From positions 539,071-603,070 of the forward strand of contig CP009417.1 of NCBI GenBank assembly GCA_000818095.1: a stretch of DNA of 64,000 nt, given 5' to 3'. Positions within the stretch are counted from its first letter, which is position 1. Every line of letters starts with the position of its first letter. The position numbers and the translations under genes are program-made. This document shows positions 25,119-33,882 of the stretch, one piece after another. The notes under the pieces were generated by a model, which worked only from the letters and a program-made list of their open reading frames with translations, searched no databases and had not been told where the DNA came from. This DNA is from Jeotgalibacillus malaysiensis (GTDB taxonomy: Bacteria; Bacillota; Bacilli; Bacillales; Jeotgalibacillaceae).

Positions 25119-25703
25119 ATGTACACACTAATCAGTTGGATGATTAATATCTGGTTCATTCTTAACATTTGGAACGTGATTAAAATTAGTTGGATTCTTC
25201 GAAAACACAACTATAAAATTGATTTTAATAATCTACTAGCGTCCATGTTCTTCCAGAGTCTAACGCAGTTCCCATGGTCGAAAAAGATTCCGCTTATTGC
25301 CCTACTAGGTGCGGAACGAACGGGAACGTTGTGCGGGTTTATCATTGTAGAAAAAGAGACAATTAAATGGCAAGAAATTCTCAAGATATATATGATACCG
25401 GTCAAGGATATCAATAAGTTGGAAAAAATCCTCCCGTTTATCGATTATCAGGTGGATATTGTGGAAACATTCCATGAGAATAGCAATAAAGGACTCTCAG
25501 AGTTGGACGAGGAATTGCATCTTGAGTATTTAATGATGGCAAGACAAACTCTACAAGATTCAAACAATCAGTTAAAGAAGATGATAACATTTGAAAGTAA
25601 CGTACTTGTTATATCAGACCATGAAGTAGAGTTGGATGTTCTCAAACAAAAAGAAGCATTTGATTCAATGTCAAAAAAAGTTAAAGCTCTTACAAATAAA
25701 TAA
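25119..25703 (+). CDS. membrane-associated hypothetical protein
   Basis: 194 aa from the ATG 8 nt after AAAGGAG. One or two N-terminal transmembrane helices (3-25), a beta-rich middle, and a helical C-terminus. No family recognised. Confidence 0.55.
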   Translation: MYTLISWMINIWFILNIWNVIKISWILRKHNYKIDFNNLLASMFFQSLTQFPWSKKIPLIALLGAERTGTLCGFIIVEKETIKWQEILKIYMIPVKDINKLEKILPFIDYQVDIVETFHENSNKGLSELDEELHLEYLMMARQTLQDSNNQLKKMITFESNVLVISDHEVELDVLKQKEAFDSMSKKVKALTNK

Positions 25704-25732
25704 TTGACAATAGTCAAAAAGTAAAGTAAGAT
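25704..25732 (+). promoter_or_regulatory. type-1 palindromic promoter
   Basis: TTGACAATAGTCAA (25704-25717), starting at the stop codon of the previous gene; 17 bp, TAAGAT (25727-25732). Confidence 0.75.
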
Positions 25733-25763
25733 ATTCTGAAACCCATAAAAAGGAGTGTTGCAT

Positions 25764-26453
25764 ATGTCAACCCAATTATCGAGTCGAGTGAAGTTTTTGA
25801 AGATGGTTCTGTCGGTGTTAGGTCACAAGAAAGCGTTGAAAGCTCTGGATTTGATGATTAAGGAGATGTGCAAAGAGAAGGGGTTTAGCCGTCATGATGG
25901 TTCACACTACTACTTGCACCTCGTAGATGTCACGATGAAGATTTTCAACTCCGGTATCCGGGATGAAGACATCCTGACAACTGCTATCCTACATGACGCT
26001 ATTGAAGATGTCGATTGGATTACCTACGACTTTATCAAATTGGAGTTCGGTAAAGATGTGGCGGATGACGTTCTCACCCTCACGAAAGACCCGAATATCG
26101 ACTACAAAAAAGACCACCAAGCCCTCCTGGAATACCTCAAAAAATGCTTCTCTAAATTTTCTACAGCTGTTGTCAAATCGGCTGACCGTATCCACAACTT
26201 CAACACACTAGGAAATGCCACCGGTGAAAAACAATTACGTGTCGCTCTTGAAACGGAACAAAATTTCTTCCCGCTATTCAAATTTGCCCGTAACGAATAT
26301 CCGGAACATGCCGCATTCTTTTACCAAGCAAAAACGGAAATTGAACCACATTTACTCAAGATTAAAGAAAGTTATGAGACGGAACAACGACTTCTCGCAC
26401 GCATTGCAGAACTTGAATCCGAACTCACAAAATCAAAAGTCCTCTCTCAATGA
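25764..26453 (+). CDS. HD-domain hydrolase, SpoT/small alarmone hydrolase-like
   Basis: 229 aa from the ATG after AAGGAG. The first 140 residues hold the RelA/SpoT-type HD signature: HDGSHYYLHLVDV, LTTAILHDAIED (the HD pair), and VVKSADRIHNF. Eukaryotic Mesh1 and bacterial SAH enzymes with this layout remove 3'-pyrophosphate from (p)ppGpp using Mn2+. No synthetase domain is present. The C-terminus is a coiled coil. It could lower alarmone levels; another HD substrate is possible. Confidence 0.75.
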   Translation: MSTQLSSRVKFLKMVLSVLGHKKALKALDLMIKEMCKEKGFSRHDGSHYYLHLVDVTMKIFNSGIRDEDILTTAILHDAIEDVDWITYDFIKLEFGKDVADDVLTLTKDPNIDYKKDHQALLEYLKKCFSKFSTAVVKSADRIHNFNTLGNATGEKQLRVALETEQNFFPLFKFARNEYPEHAAFFYQAKTEIEPHLLKIKESYETEQRLLARIAELESELTKSKVLSQ

Positions 26454-26466
26454 GAGGCTTTTTTAT
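26441..26466 (+). terminator. intrinsic terminator
   Basis: CCTCTC/GAGAGG stem, T6 tail. Confidence 0.85.
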
Positions 26467-26510
26467 GTGATGGATGACTTTTCAAGGAAATAGAATAATA
26501 TGTTCGATAA

Positions 26511-26533
26511 TAATGGTGTCACAGAGTTGACCG
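26511..26533 (+). promoter_or_regulatory. leader-type hairpin
   Basis: GTCA-CAGAGT-TGAC (26518-26531) downstream of TAGAAT (26491). Resembles the leader at 43620-43636, but is about 70 nt from the next start and lacks the usual ribosome-binding site. Confidence 0.35.
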
Positions 26534-26601
26534 TTTTAGATTGGTAATCAATTAAATGTAAAAAGAGTTAGAAAGATAACGAAATTAGGATGGTGAAGAC
26601 G

Positions 26602-26772
26602 ATGAAAAAAGAGTATGAAGCGATTATTTCACTCTATCGTGGAGACCACTCGAAGCGATTGCAGGAAATGATTGATGAGTTTGAAAAAGAAGTGGGGAAG
26701 GGGAAAATTTCGGAACAACTGGAGTCAGAAAAAACCTTTTTCATGGAACAAGAAAAAGCCTGTAAACATTGA
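26602..26772 (+). CDS. small helical protein
   Basis: 56 aa, charged helices. Start uncertain (ATG at 26590 or 26602; AGGATGG upstream). No family recognised. Confidence 0.45.
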   Translation: MKKEYEAIISLYRGDHSKRLQEMIDEFEKEVGKGKISEQLESEKTFFMEQEKACKH

Positions 26773-26790
26773 TTTACCGGGCTTTTTTCC
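26754..26790 (+). terminator. intrinsic terminator
   Basis: AAAAAGCC-TGTAAA/TTTACC-GGGCTTTTTT hairpin. Confidence 0.9.
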
Positions 26791-26800
26791 TTAAAATAAA

Positions 26801-26830
26801 TAGACAATAGTCAAAATTTAATGGTACAAT
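26801..26830 (+). promoter_or_regulatory. type-1 promoter
   Basis: TAGACAATAGTCAA (26801-26814), 18 bp, TACAAT (26825-26830). Confidence 0.6.
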
Positions 26831-26885
26831 TAAGTTGTATAAAAGGAACCATTTCGAGTAAGAAATTAAAAGGAGAGTGGCTACA

Positions 26886-27539
26886 TTGACACAGACAAAA
26901 GCGATTGAAATTACTATCAAAGGCATGCAAGAACAAAAACAATTCTTGGTACCATCGGAATGGGATGACCGAAAGATTGTCTCCAATATGGTGAAAGCCT
27001 ATGATAATTTTGCAAATACAGAGGCAGGGGCGAGAATTGTCGCAAAGGAAAACGATAAAGCCGCTGAGGTCTGTTATTACGCAGAGCCATCAGAGATTGA
27101 TGTAGAAACAAATCCATATGCAACAAACCCGGATTGGTATATTCTCCTCATGCATACACCAGTCGATTTCTTACAAGAACTCGGGATTCAGCCGGTTACC
27201 TTGGGGCTGGCTTCAGATGTTCATATTGTTGAGCTAACAGAGGAAGAAGTGAATATGCCACTGGATTCAGACCGGTTAAGCATTGTGAAGACAATTGGGA
27301 ACTACCATATTGTCAAAAAGTTTGTTGTTGGAACACCGGACGATTGTGACCTGTGCGATGAAGCATTTTATCAACGATGGTATTTCAACTTGGAATTTGG
27401 CGAGCTAGAGGAAGAAGGATTTATGGGATATGAACTTTGGGTGATTGATGGTTCACTACCATATGAATACCCGGATTCAGAGAATCTCTTAATAACCGTT
27501 GAAGAAGCTGAAGCGTTTATTGCTTCGGTTCAAAAGTGA
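26886..27539 (+). CDS. acidic hypothetical protein, paralogue of 27687
   Basis: 217 aa from a TTG 9 nt after AAGGAG (the GTG at 26877 is too close to the site). Acidic. Shares with the next gene a Tyr/Trp-rich segment, and an end with an EEAEAF helix. The two are likely tandem duplicates, each with its own type-1 promoter. Function unknown. Confidence 0.6.
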   Translation: MTQTKAIEITIKGMQEQKQFLVPSEWDDRKIVSNMVKAYDNFANTEAGARIVAKENDKAAEVCYYAEPSEIDVETNPYATNPDWYILLMHTPVDFLQELGIQPVTLGLASDVHIVELTEEEVNMPLDSDRLSIVKTIGNYHIVKKFVVGTPDDCDLCDEAFYQRWYFNLEFGELEEEGFMGYELWVIDGSLPYEYPDSENLLITVEEAEAFIASVQK

Positions 27540-27568
27540 TAAAAAACAGAAAAGTGATGAAGATGAAA

Positions 27569-27602
27569 AGCCTGAAATCGTTGATACATCAGGCTTTTTT
27601 CT
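27569..27602 (+). terminator. intrinsic terminator
   Basis: AAAAGCCTGA/TCAGGCTTTTTT hairpin. Confidence 0.9.
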
Positions 27603-27612
27603 ATAATTTAAA

Positions 27613-27641
27613 TTGACAATAGTCGATATTTTAGATATACT
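27613..27641 (+). promoter_or_regulatory. type-1 promoter
   Basis: TTGACAATAGTCGA (27613-27626), 17 bp, TATACT (27636-27641). Confidence 0.65.
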
Positions 27642-27686
27642 TAAGGTAACAAATCACAGTGATACACAAACAAAGGAGCGGTTCTC

Positions 27687-28409
27687 ATGAAAGCAAAAGA
27701 TATCCTTACATTCTCAACGTATCGAGGAAATACGACAGTATCCAATTGCATTTTCCTAGTGCAAGCAGGAACGACGTCACAGGAAGCGGAGAACAAACTT
27801 CGGAAGGCTGTCCTTGAATTCCTTTCCACAGATAAGGGTACAGAAGAAGTGCGACAGACATGCCAGGACTTCAACTGGGGAGACGCCCTGAATACAGTCC
27901 CGGACGAGTTCTACCGAAAACAAGGTGTTGATGTGCTGGATGGAACTCCAGCTTTGATTACAGGGAATGAGACCAATGTCGATGTCAACCACGATGAAGT
28001 GCTTCTTCATCCCGGTTATCCAACCATCGTAAAGGAATTAGATACACTCAATATCGTCAAACTTTATGCCAGTCATGAGGATGGCACATATGGAGACATC
28101 TACTCTCAGAAGTGGGATTATCTCGAAAACTACGATGAAGACGAACTAATGGTGGGTTATGGCGTTAGTGACCCATTAACCGGTTTCCTTGTAGACGAAT
28201 CGGCTGACTTCTACGAAACGCTCGAAGAAGCGGAGGCGTTCGCCCTTTCAATGGGAGCAAAGCCTGTGATTAATGTCTTTGAAGGGGAAGGTATCGAATC
28301 CACTTTTTCTCATCAGGGAAATGATACAAATGGAAAAATGCTGAAATTTGAAAGAGAAATCGAAAGTGAAGTAGAAATTGTTAAAGATAATCCATTCCCA
28401 TCTTGGTGA
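27687..28409 (+). CDS. acidic hypothetical protein, paralogue of 26886
   Basis: 240 aa, CAAAGGAG before the ATG. Shares a NIVKLY strand, a YSQKWDYL segment and the TLEEAEAFALS helix with the upstream gene, plus a C-terminal extension. Function unknown. Confidence 0.6.
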   Translation: MKAKDILTFSTYRGNTTVSNCIFLVQAGTTSQEAENKLRKAVLEFLSTDKGTEEVRQTCQDFNWGDALNTVPDEFYRKQGVDVLDGTPALITGNETNVDVNHDEVLLHPGYPTIVKELDTLNIVKLYASHEDGTYGDIYSQKWDYLENYDEDELMVGYGVSDPLTGFLVDESADFYETLEEAEAFALSMGAKPVINVFEGEGIESTFSHQGNDTNGKMLKFEREIESEVEIVKDNPFPSW

Positions 28410-28531
28410 TTTCAAAGGATGTAGATGGGCACGTGTTCGAAGCTAAAAACAATAGACACACCTCTCAAAAGGTTGGGGATAGCAAGTTACTCTATGACAC
28501 GATGAAATCTATTTAATAAGGGGGAAATCAA

Positions 28532-29170
28532 ATGTTGATTACAGAACAGTTAACAGTGGAACAACAAACATTTTTAAAGGGATGGAATAAGAATCCAGAA
28601 GACTATGCTCTTGTACGGATTGAAATCTATGATGACCCGATGAACAATGTTCACCGAATGGGGCAATACGAGTACGCAGGTGAAGGATTCTTCCTCGTAC
28701 CAAAAGAGCATGCACAGGATGTTGCAACCGTTGCCTTTGACTTTACACATACAAACATTCGCTTTTTCAAAGATGATGATGAAACCGTACTGTTTAGCAC
28801 ACTTGGAGAAGGATATGCCGATATTGATGGAGCAGTCGAAGATATTACAGCTTTTCATGTGGGGGATTATGATGGAGCGGATATCGTCAAAGTCTTAATC
28901 GGAACGAGTCTTAAAGACGAATCGTTTAGCCTATTTCATCCGGTGGAAGTGAAAGAGGATTATTACGACGATGAAATCGGAACACGAATTGTTCTGTATG
29001 ATGATACTGCCGAGAGTTGGATGGAACGGACAGATATTGAAACGTCATTCTATAAATTCCGCAAGGACGAACTCGAAAAAGCAAAATCCTTGTTGAACGA
29101 TATCGTGTCAGCGGAAACGAAAGAGGAATCGAAGCAAGCGGTTGAATCGTTGAAAGCATTGGCGAAATAA
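28532..29170 (+). CDS. acidic hypothetical protein
   Basis: 212 aa, AAGGGGGA before the ATG. Acidic with a helical Lys/Glu-rich C-terminus. The 120-nt stretch upstream has no clear gene. No family recognised. Confidence 0.55.
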   Translation: MLITEQLTVEQQTFLKGWNKNPEDYALVRIEIYDDPMNNVHRMGQYEYAGEGFFLVPKEHAQDVATVAFDFTHTNIRFFKDDDETVLFSTLGEGYADIDGAVEDITAFHVGDYDGADIVKVLIGTSLKDESFSLFHPVEVKEDYYDDEIGTRIVLYDDTAESWMERTDIETSFYKFRKDELEKAKSLLNDIVSAETKEESKQAVESLKALAK

Positions 29171-29205
29171 AAAAGAGCAGAGGATTAGTCCTCTGCTTTT
29201 CTTAT
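29168..29205. terminator. bidirectional terminator
   Basis: AAAAGAGCAGAGGA/TCCTCTGCTTTT hairpin between convergent genes. Confidence 0.9.
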
Positions 29206-29409
29206 GGCGTCCGGGTTATTTTTCACAAACCGGTAGAGTCGAATTGCCCCAATCAGCTCCATCACAAAATATGCGGCGATGGCAGATGTCAGAACCATCA
29301 TGACAGTGTTCCCGCTTCTTGCATTCATAAACGCCGCTAACAGTCCCACACATAATATTAAAAAACGAAAGTACACATGTTTAAACGTTCCTGGTCTAGC
29401 CTTCATCAT
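29185..29409 (-). CDS. small two-helix membrane protein
   Basis: 74 aa from the ATG 5 nt after GGAGG. Two hydrophobic helices (about 12-50) and a charged tail. No family recognised. Confidence 0.55.
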   Translation of the reverse strand: MMKARPGTFKHVYFRFLILCVGLLAAFMNARSGNTVMMVLTSAIAAYFVMELIGAIRLYRFVKNNPDAIRKAED

Positions 29410-29522
29410 ACCATCCTCCATCTATTTCACTAACTTAATATTTTTCATCATTGTCTATTTTTAATTATACTAAAGTCAAGTTTTAGATTCAACTTAAATA
29501 TACGTTTCGTCTGTCTTTAAAT

Positions 29523-29552
29523 TAGACTATTGTCAAAAAAATATGATACAAT
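29523..29552 (+). promoter_or_regulatory. type-1 promoter
   Basis: TAGACTATTGTCAA (29523-29536), 18 bp, TACAAT (29547-29552). Confidence 0.65.
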
Positions 29553-29588
29553 AAAAAGAGAAATCCTTAAAAAAGGAGTGACTATCGT

Positions 29589-30563
29589 TTGAAAAAATAT
29601 AGAATCAATATAAGCAAAGAAGGAACTATCGCCAATGATAGAACCGGGAAAGTGATTAAAATCTATCAAATCGAAGCACTAATGGACATTCCAGGCATTG
29701 GTGTGAAAGCAGGGGATGTTGGTGGATTTGTCGAAGATGAATCCAATCTCTCTCACGAAGGGAACTGCTGGGTATTTCCTGACAGTATCGTGGCAATGGG
29801 TTCGTTCGTTGCCGGAGACGCTCTTGTAAAAGGCGGCTCTCATGTGCTCGGCGGAAGTCGAGTGTTTGATAGAGTCATTGTCAAATCGGCTTCCAAACTA
29901 TATAACACCTTATTGGCAAAAGATTGTTATTGCGAGAACTCAAGATTAATATCTTGTACCTTCTACGAAGGTGTTCGTACCGTGGATTCAAATATTGTTA
30001 ATATGACTGCATGGACAGGGCAATTCAAAAAAGCAAATGTAAATTCGAAACAATCACAGTTTTGGATTCCAAAGGGTTCAGCTTGCGAAGTCGTCGATGG
30101 AACGATTTATCATACGAGCAAACGTGTAGCGAAAATTGAAGTTCCATTCAAGCTAAAGAACGCTAAACTGTCGGGTGTAAAAACGTTCTCCTTAAAAAGC
30201 CCGTTACACATTGAAAATATGCGAAACCTGGGCTCACTGCATATTACAACGCTCAAGAGTCATGTTCCAGGCTTTATCAATGAATTAAAAGGAAAGACAA
30301 ACATGAATCTAATGTTTCAAAAAGGGACGATTACCTTGAATGACAGCAAGGTGAACATCAATGGTTTCCTCCCCGGAACATACAAATTTGAGAATTGTTT
30401 CATTGATACGTATGGGAATATCAAACGAAAGGTTTCTTGTAAATCGGAACTCAGCTTCTACAACGTAAAACTGTTGGAAATGTCTTCTCTAGTCCGGCTT
30501 GGAAAAGGGAATATGGAATTGAGAGACATCGTTTTAGATGGAGATACTTGCCATGAGTATTAA
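29589..30563 (+). CDS. YdcK-like beta-helix protein A
   Basis: 324 aa from a TTG 9 nt after AAGGAGTG. N-terminal signature: IYQIEALMDIPGIGVKAGD, then VGGFVEDESNLSHEGNCW, matching the start of E. coli YdcK and many phage proteins. The rest is short repeating strands, as in left-handed beta-helix proteins. YdcK-like proteins have no proven activity. One of five paralogues here (29589, 31708, 36597, 37747, 39683); closest to the copy at 31708. Confidence 0.7.
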   Translation: MKKYRINISKEGTIANDRTGKVIKIYQIEALMDIPGIGVKAGDVGGFVEDESNLSHEGNCWVFPDSIVAMGSFVAGDALVKGGSHVLGGSRVFDRVIVKSASKLYNTLLAKDCYCENSRLISCTFYEGVRTVDSNIVNMTAWTGQFKKANVNSKQSQFWIPKGSACEVVDGTIYHTSKRVAKIEVPFKLKNAKLSGVKTFSLKSPLHIENMRNLGSLHITTLKSHVPGFINELKGKTNMNLMFQKGTITLNDSKVNINGFLPGTYKFENCFIDTYGNIKRKVSCKSELSFYNVKLLEMSSLVRLGKGNMELRDIVLDGDTCHEY

Positions 30564-30600
30564 TGGAGTTGACTGACCAATTCCATTAATACTTTCTTTC
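30553..30600 (+). terminator. terminator with long perfect stem
   Basis: 12-bp perfect stem AGTATTAATGGA/TCCATTAATACT with a T-rich end, overlapping the stop of the upstream gene. Confidence 0.75.
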
Positions 30601-30666
30601 GATATGTGTATCATATAAAAGTAATAAAAATTTGGAGTGGAAAAATTCCACCATTTATTTCAAAGG
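30586..30666 (+). promoter_or_regulatory. possible type-2 promoter and leader hairpin
   Basis: TTAATA (30586), 17 bp, TATCAT (30609). Hairpin GTGGAA-AAA-TTCCAC (30637-30651), then CATTTATTTCAAAGGAG. Confidence 0.5.
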
Positions 30667-30678
30667 AGAGTGTACATT

Positions 30679-31602
30679 ATGACCTTACTAGCTGTTATTG
30701 GAAGTTTAATCGTCACAGGGTTCCACACGATTTATTTTGGGAAGTACCTGAAAAAAGTAAAACGTGCCAAGAAAATCATTGGTGATGGAATGTCTATTCG
30801 AAAAGGGGTTCTTGACCATAGATTCTTCACAGTATTTATCCTCAATGCAGGAATGTCTGGAGTCGTCGTTCAACAAGCTCTAACAAATGGTGACGCCGCA
30901 AGTGCTTTATTCTTTCACCTTGTGTTCCAAGTGGCGTATTTTTTCATGGAAAAAGAACAGTATATCGCACTGAAAGCCATTATTACGAGGGATGAGCTGT
31001 TTGACTGGCAAGACATCGCTAGAGGGTGCTGGTTTACAGGAGATAATCTTTTTTACTGTCACATCTCAGAACGAGATTATGTCTTAGAGACAAAAATCAT
31101 CCACGAAGAGTATGTACGGGACATTGGTGAGACCAAACAGTTGATTCAGACATACCTGCTGAACGAAGAGGCGATTGAAAACCTTTCTCAAACCTCGATG
31201 AATGCGTTAGAACTGCTAGATTTCGAGCGTTTAAAGGAATCGCACCAAGAAATGCAAAAAGAATTATCTGAACGATTCGACAGACTATTCGTGGCAACTG
31301 GAAAATGGGAAACATCTACTGAAACAGAGTTAAGACTGGCAAAAGCACGAGAACAACTTCGAATGTTGCCGGAAAAGGTGGCGACAAAAGAAACTCGTAT
31401 GCCTTTCGCTCAGGAAGCCCTGCTTGATGTTATCAATGACGAAGAAATGCCAGCTGATATGAAAGAAGTGGCACAAAAAGTCTTTGATGAGATTGAAAAG
31501 AAAAAAGCAGTCAAAGTATTGGATGAGAAGCGGGAAGAAGCAGAACGAACCATTCGTGCCGCCATGCTTGCTCACCATGTAGAACTTGAACAAAAAGCCT
31601 AA
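30679..31602 (+). CDS. membrane protein with coiled-coil tail
   Basis: 307 aa from the ATG after AAAGGAG and the leader hairpin. Hydrophobic helices at about 3-22, 50-68 and 75-92, then a cytoplasmic domain and C-terminal coiled coil. No family recognised. Confidence 0.55.
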   Translation: MTLLAVIGSLIVTGFHTIYFGKYLKKVKRAKKIIGDGMSIRKGVLDHRFFTVFILNAGMSGVVVQQALTNGDAASALFFHLVFQVAYFFMEKEQYIALKAIITRDELFDWQDIARGCWFTGDNLFYCHISERDYVLETKIIHEEYVRDIGETKQLIQTYLLNEEAIENLSQTSMNALELLDFERLKESHQEMQKELSERFDRLFVATGKWETSTETELRLAKAREQLRMLPEKVATKETRMPFAQEALLDVINDEEMPADMKEVAQKVFDEIEKKKAVKVLDEKREEAERTIRAAMLAHHVELEQKA

Positions 31603-31606
31603 CAAA

Positions 31607-31640
31607 ACAAAGACCTTTCCTCAATTGGAAGGGTCTTTTT
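31607..31640 (+). terminator. intrinsic terminator
   Basis: AAAGACC-TTCC/GGAA-GGTCTTTTT hairpin. Confidence 0.9.
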
Positions 31641-31641
31641 A

Positions 31642-31670
31642 TTGACTATTGTCAAATATTAAAGGATAAT
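31642..31670 (+). promoter_or_regulatory. type-1 palindromic promoter
   Basis: TTGACTATTGTCAA (31642-31655), 17 bp, GATAAT (31665-31670). Confidence 0.75.
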
Positions 31671-31707
31671 AAAGATAGGAGTATTTATTGAGAGCGGGTG
31701 AAAAAAA

Positions 31708-32664
31708 ATGGAGAAAAAATACCGGATTCTTTATGAGAATAAAATAACCTATAAAGATACACGTACAAAAGGATTGAAGGATGTCTATCAGATTGAAGCA
31801 TTGAAAGATATGCCATCTATTCACGTCAAAAAAGGTGATTTGGGCGGATATGTAGAGGATGAAACAAACTTATCCCATGAAGATGATTGCTGGATTTTCA
31901 AAGATGGCGTCGTAGCATCAGGCTCGCTGGTTGCAGGGAACGCCCTGATATATGAAGAAGCAACCATCCTAGATGGGAGTCGAGTCTTTGATAATGCCGT
32001 GATTAAATTTGCTCATGTAACCAATTCATTCATTTCTGGAGATTCTAAAATTGAAACCGCAACGATTGAGAATTGCACGTTTTTCAACAAGAGCTACCTT
32101 GACATGGTATATGTCAAGAATATTACAACATGGGATTTAGATATGGTTCATTCCACATTAAACCCTCGAAGTTCTCTTATTTGGACATCTGCATCGTGTG
32201 AGCTCATCGACACTGAGTTCGTTCACAAAGGGCGACGCCGAAAAATGGTTTGGGAACATCCATTAAAAATGGAACATTCCAAGCTTACAGATATCCATTT
32301 ATTCACTCTAAAAAGTCCAGTTCATATGAAGAACGTGAGAGCACATGTGAGGTTAAAGTTCTCAGCACTGGAATGCCAAACGAGTAGATATACAAATAAA
32401 CTCGTTGGAGACAAAGAGTTGATGCTAACCAAGGACACATGGCTCGTCATAAAGGACAGTTCAATCGAAATCGATGGACACCTTTTTGGCTATCTCCGAT
32501 TTGATTTGAGCCAGGTAAAAACCTTTGGCTATATTGAAAATCACAGCCATAAGTGTTTGTCATTAACCAGATTAGAGATGAGCGAACTGTCACGTCTTAC
32601 AAATCATAAAGAGATTCATATCGAAAACTTGGTTTTGCAGGGAGAAGACAATTATACGTGCTAA
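31708..32664 (+). CDS. YdcK-like beta-helix protein B
   Basis: 318 aa. Same N-terminal module as copy A (VYQIEALKDMPSIHVKKGD, LGGYVEDETNLSHEDDCW) and alignable down its length (SRVFDNAVIK; TLKSPVHMKNV). A weak GAGCGGGTG site precedes the ATG. Followed by 32691 and 33365 with tight spacing, so it heads an operon. Its relation to DUF3037 neighbours is unknown. Confidence 0.7.
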   Translation: MEKKYRILYENKITYKDTRTKGLKDVYQIEALKDMPSIHVKKGDLGGYVEDETNLSHEDDCWIFKDGVVASGSLVAGNALIYEEATILDGSRVFDNAVIKFAHVTNSFISGDSKIETATIENCTFFNKSYLDMVYVKNITTWDLDMVHSTLNPRSSLIWTSASCELIDTEFVHKGRRRKMVWEHPLKMEHSKLTDIHLFTLKSPVHMKNVRAHVRLKFSALECQTSRYTNKLVGDKELMLTKDTWLVIKDSSIEIDGHLFGYLRFDLSQVKTFGYIENHSHKCLSLTRLEMSELSRLTNHKEIHIENLVLQGEDNYTC

Positions 32665-32690
32665 TCGCATGGGTAAAAGGGGATAAGGAA

Positions 32691-33365
32691 ATGGAAAACA
32701 AGAGGTATCCAAATCAACACGTGTGGGAATGGTTGGTAAACAATCACCCGAACTTGGCGAACCGGGACTTGCTATCGGTTTTACTAGGGATTCGAAACGC
32801 TTGCCTGGTTTCTGAAAAAGACTTTTTGCTTTTGAATGAATGGGATGAGACAAAAAGAATCTTACGGGTTCTTGCTGTTTCTGATGAAAGACGATTTAAA
32901 GAAGGGAAACCTCCTAGTTATGTAGTGACACAAAAAGGTCTTTCCATACAAGAATATATCTTAAAGATAGAAGATGATGTGCATATCATCAAACAAGAAA
33001 ATTGGGGGAAGAACATCGGTACACTTCTCGGGTTTCCTTTGAAAGAAGTCGATGACTTTAGTTCGAATCAAATTAAAGAAAGAGTCTGCATTCATTATCA
33101 TGGATACTTTTCATTTGCCTGTGAATTCTCACGAATGGATGAAGCTCTAGCCTATTTAAGAGAGATGTCTCCAGTCAACCAGGACATGCCGGGATATCGA
33201 CCGCTTATCATTACCACAATGTACAAGACATTAAAAAACGGAAGACCCTCTGTTGATGAAGTTGACTTCCGACCAGAGGTTATCAAGGCGATGACATGGG
33301 AAGAAATTCAGTACTGGTGTCAAGTTGTAAAAGATATGAGAGAAAAGAAAGGAAGTGTTGTCTAA
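32691..33365 (+). CDS. hypothetical protein upstream of DUF3037
   Basis: 224 aa from the ATG after AAGGGGATAAGG. Helical N-terminal half resembling HipA-like or DUF3037-partner proteins only in position, not clearly in sequence. Its stop overlaps the next start (TAATG), so the pair is translationally coupled. Confidence 0.5.
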   Translation: MENKRYPNQHVWEWLVNNHPNLANRDLLSVLLGIRNACLVSEKDFLLLNEWDETKRILRVLAVSDERRFKEGKPPSYVVTQKGLSIQEYILKIEDDVHIIKQENWGKNIGTLLGFPLKEVDDFSSNQIKERVCIHYHGYFSFACEFSRMDEALAYLREMSPVNQDMPGYRPLIITTMYKTLKNGRPSVDEVDFRPEVIKAMTWEEIQYWCQVVKDMREKKGSVV

Positions 33366-33766
33366 TGGAGTTAGGAGATAAACATTATCACCGGGTTATT
33401 CGTATGCAACCGGATGCGTTTCGTGGGGAGATTGTAAATATCGGTATTTTAATATTCAACAAGGAAACGCAAAAGAGTACCATCGAATTGTTGCCGATTG
33501 ACCATCCGAAAGTGACATCCGTCGTGTTGAAGGGGATGACACCCGCTTGTTATGAAAGATTGTCAGAGCTTGTCACGGGTATTTTTGAAAGCGTTGAGGG
33601 AGAGAAGATTGACCCATTGGATGCAGATGATGAAAATGAAGATGTTATCATTCTTCACTCACTCATTGAAAAGAAGGTCATCTTCTTTTCCCAGCCATCT
33701 TTCATCCGAACAGGAGCTAACTTAGAACAGCTTCAAGCGTCGCTTATGAAGGCATATGTATTGTAA
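33365..33766 (+). CDS. DUF3037 protein
   Basis: 133 aa. The segment YHRVIRMQPDAFRGEIVNIG, continuing ILIFN, is the DUF3037 hallmark (R-GE-x-VN-G-[IV]). DUF3037 proteins are small and cytosolic, often next to HipA-like genes, and of unknown activity. AAAGGAAG precedes the overlapping start. Confidence 0.75.
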   Translation: MELGDKHYHRVIRMQPDAFRGEIVNIGILIFNKETQKSTIELLPIDHPKVTSVVLKGMTPACYERLSELVTGIFESVEGEKIDPLDADDENEDVIILHSLIEKKVIFFSQPSFIRTGANLEQLQASLMKAYVL

Positions 33767-33799
33767 GTAATGGAGCGGGAATGGATTCCTGCTCTTTTC

Positions 33800-33864
33800 T
33801 TATATCATCTGCCTTCTCGCAATAGAATGAAAGGATAAACAAAACTAGGAATGGATGATTCCAT
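33800..33864 (+). promoter_or_regulatory. type-2 promoter and leader hairpin
   Basis: TTATAT (33800-33805), 17 bp, TAGAAT (33823-33828). Hairpin ATGGA-TGAT-TCCAT (33851-33864), then GAGGAGG. Confidence 0.65.
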
Positions 33865-33882
33865 ATGTTGAGGAGGAAAAAG

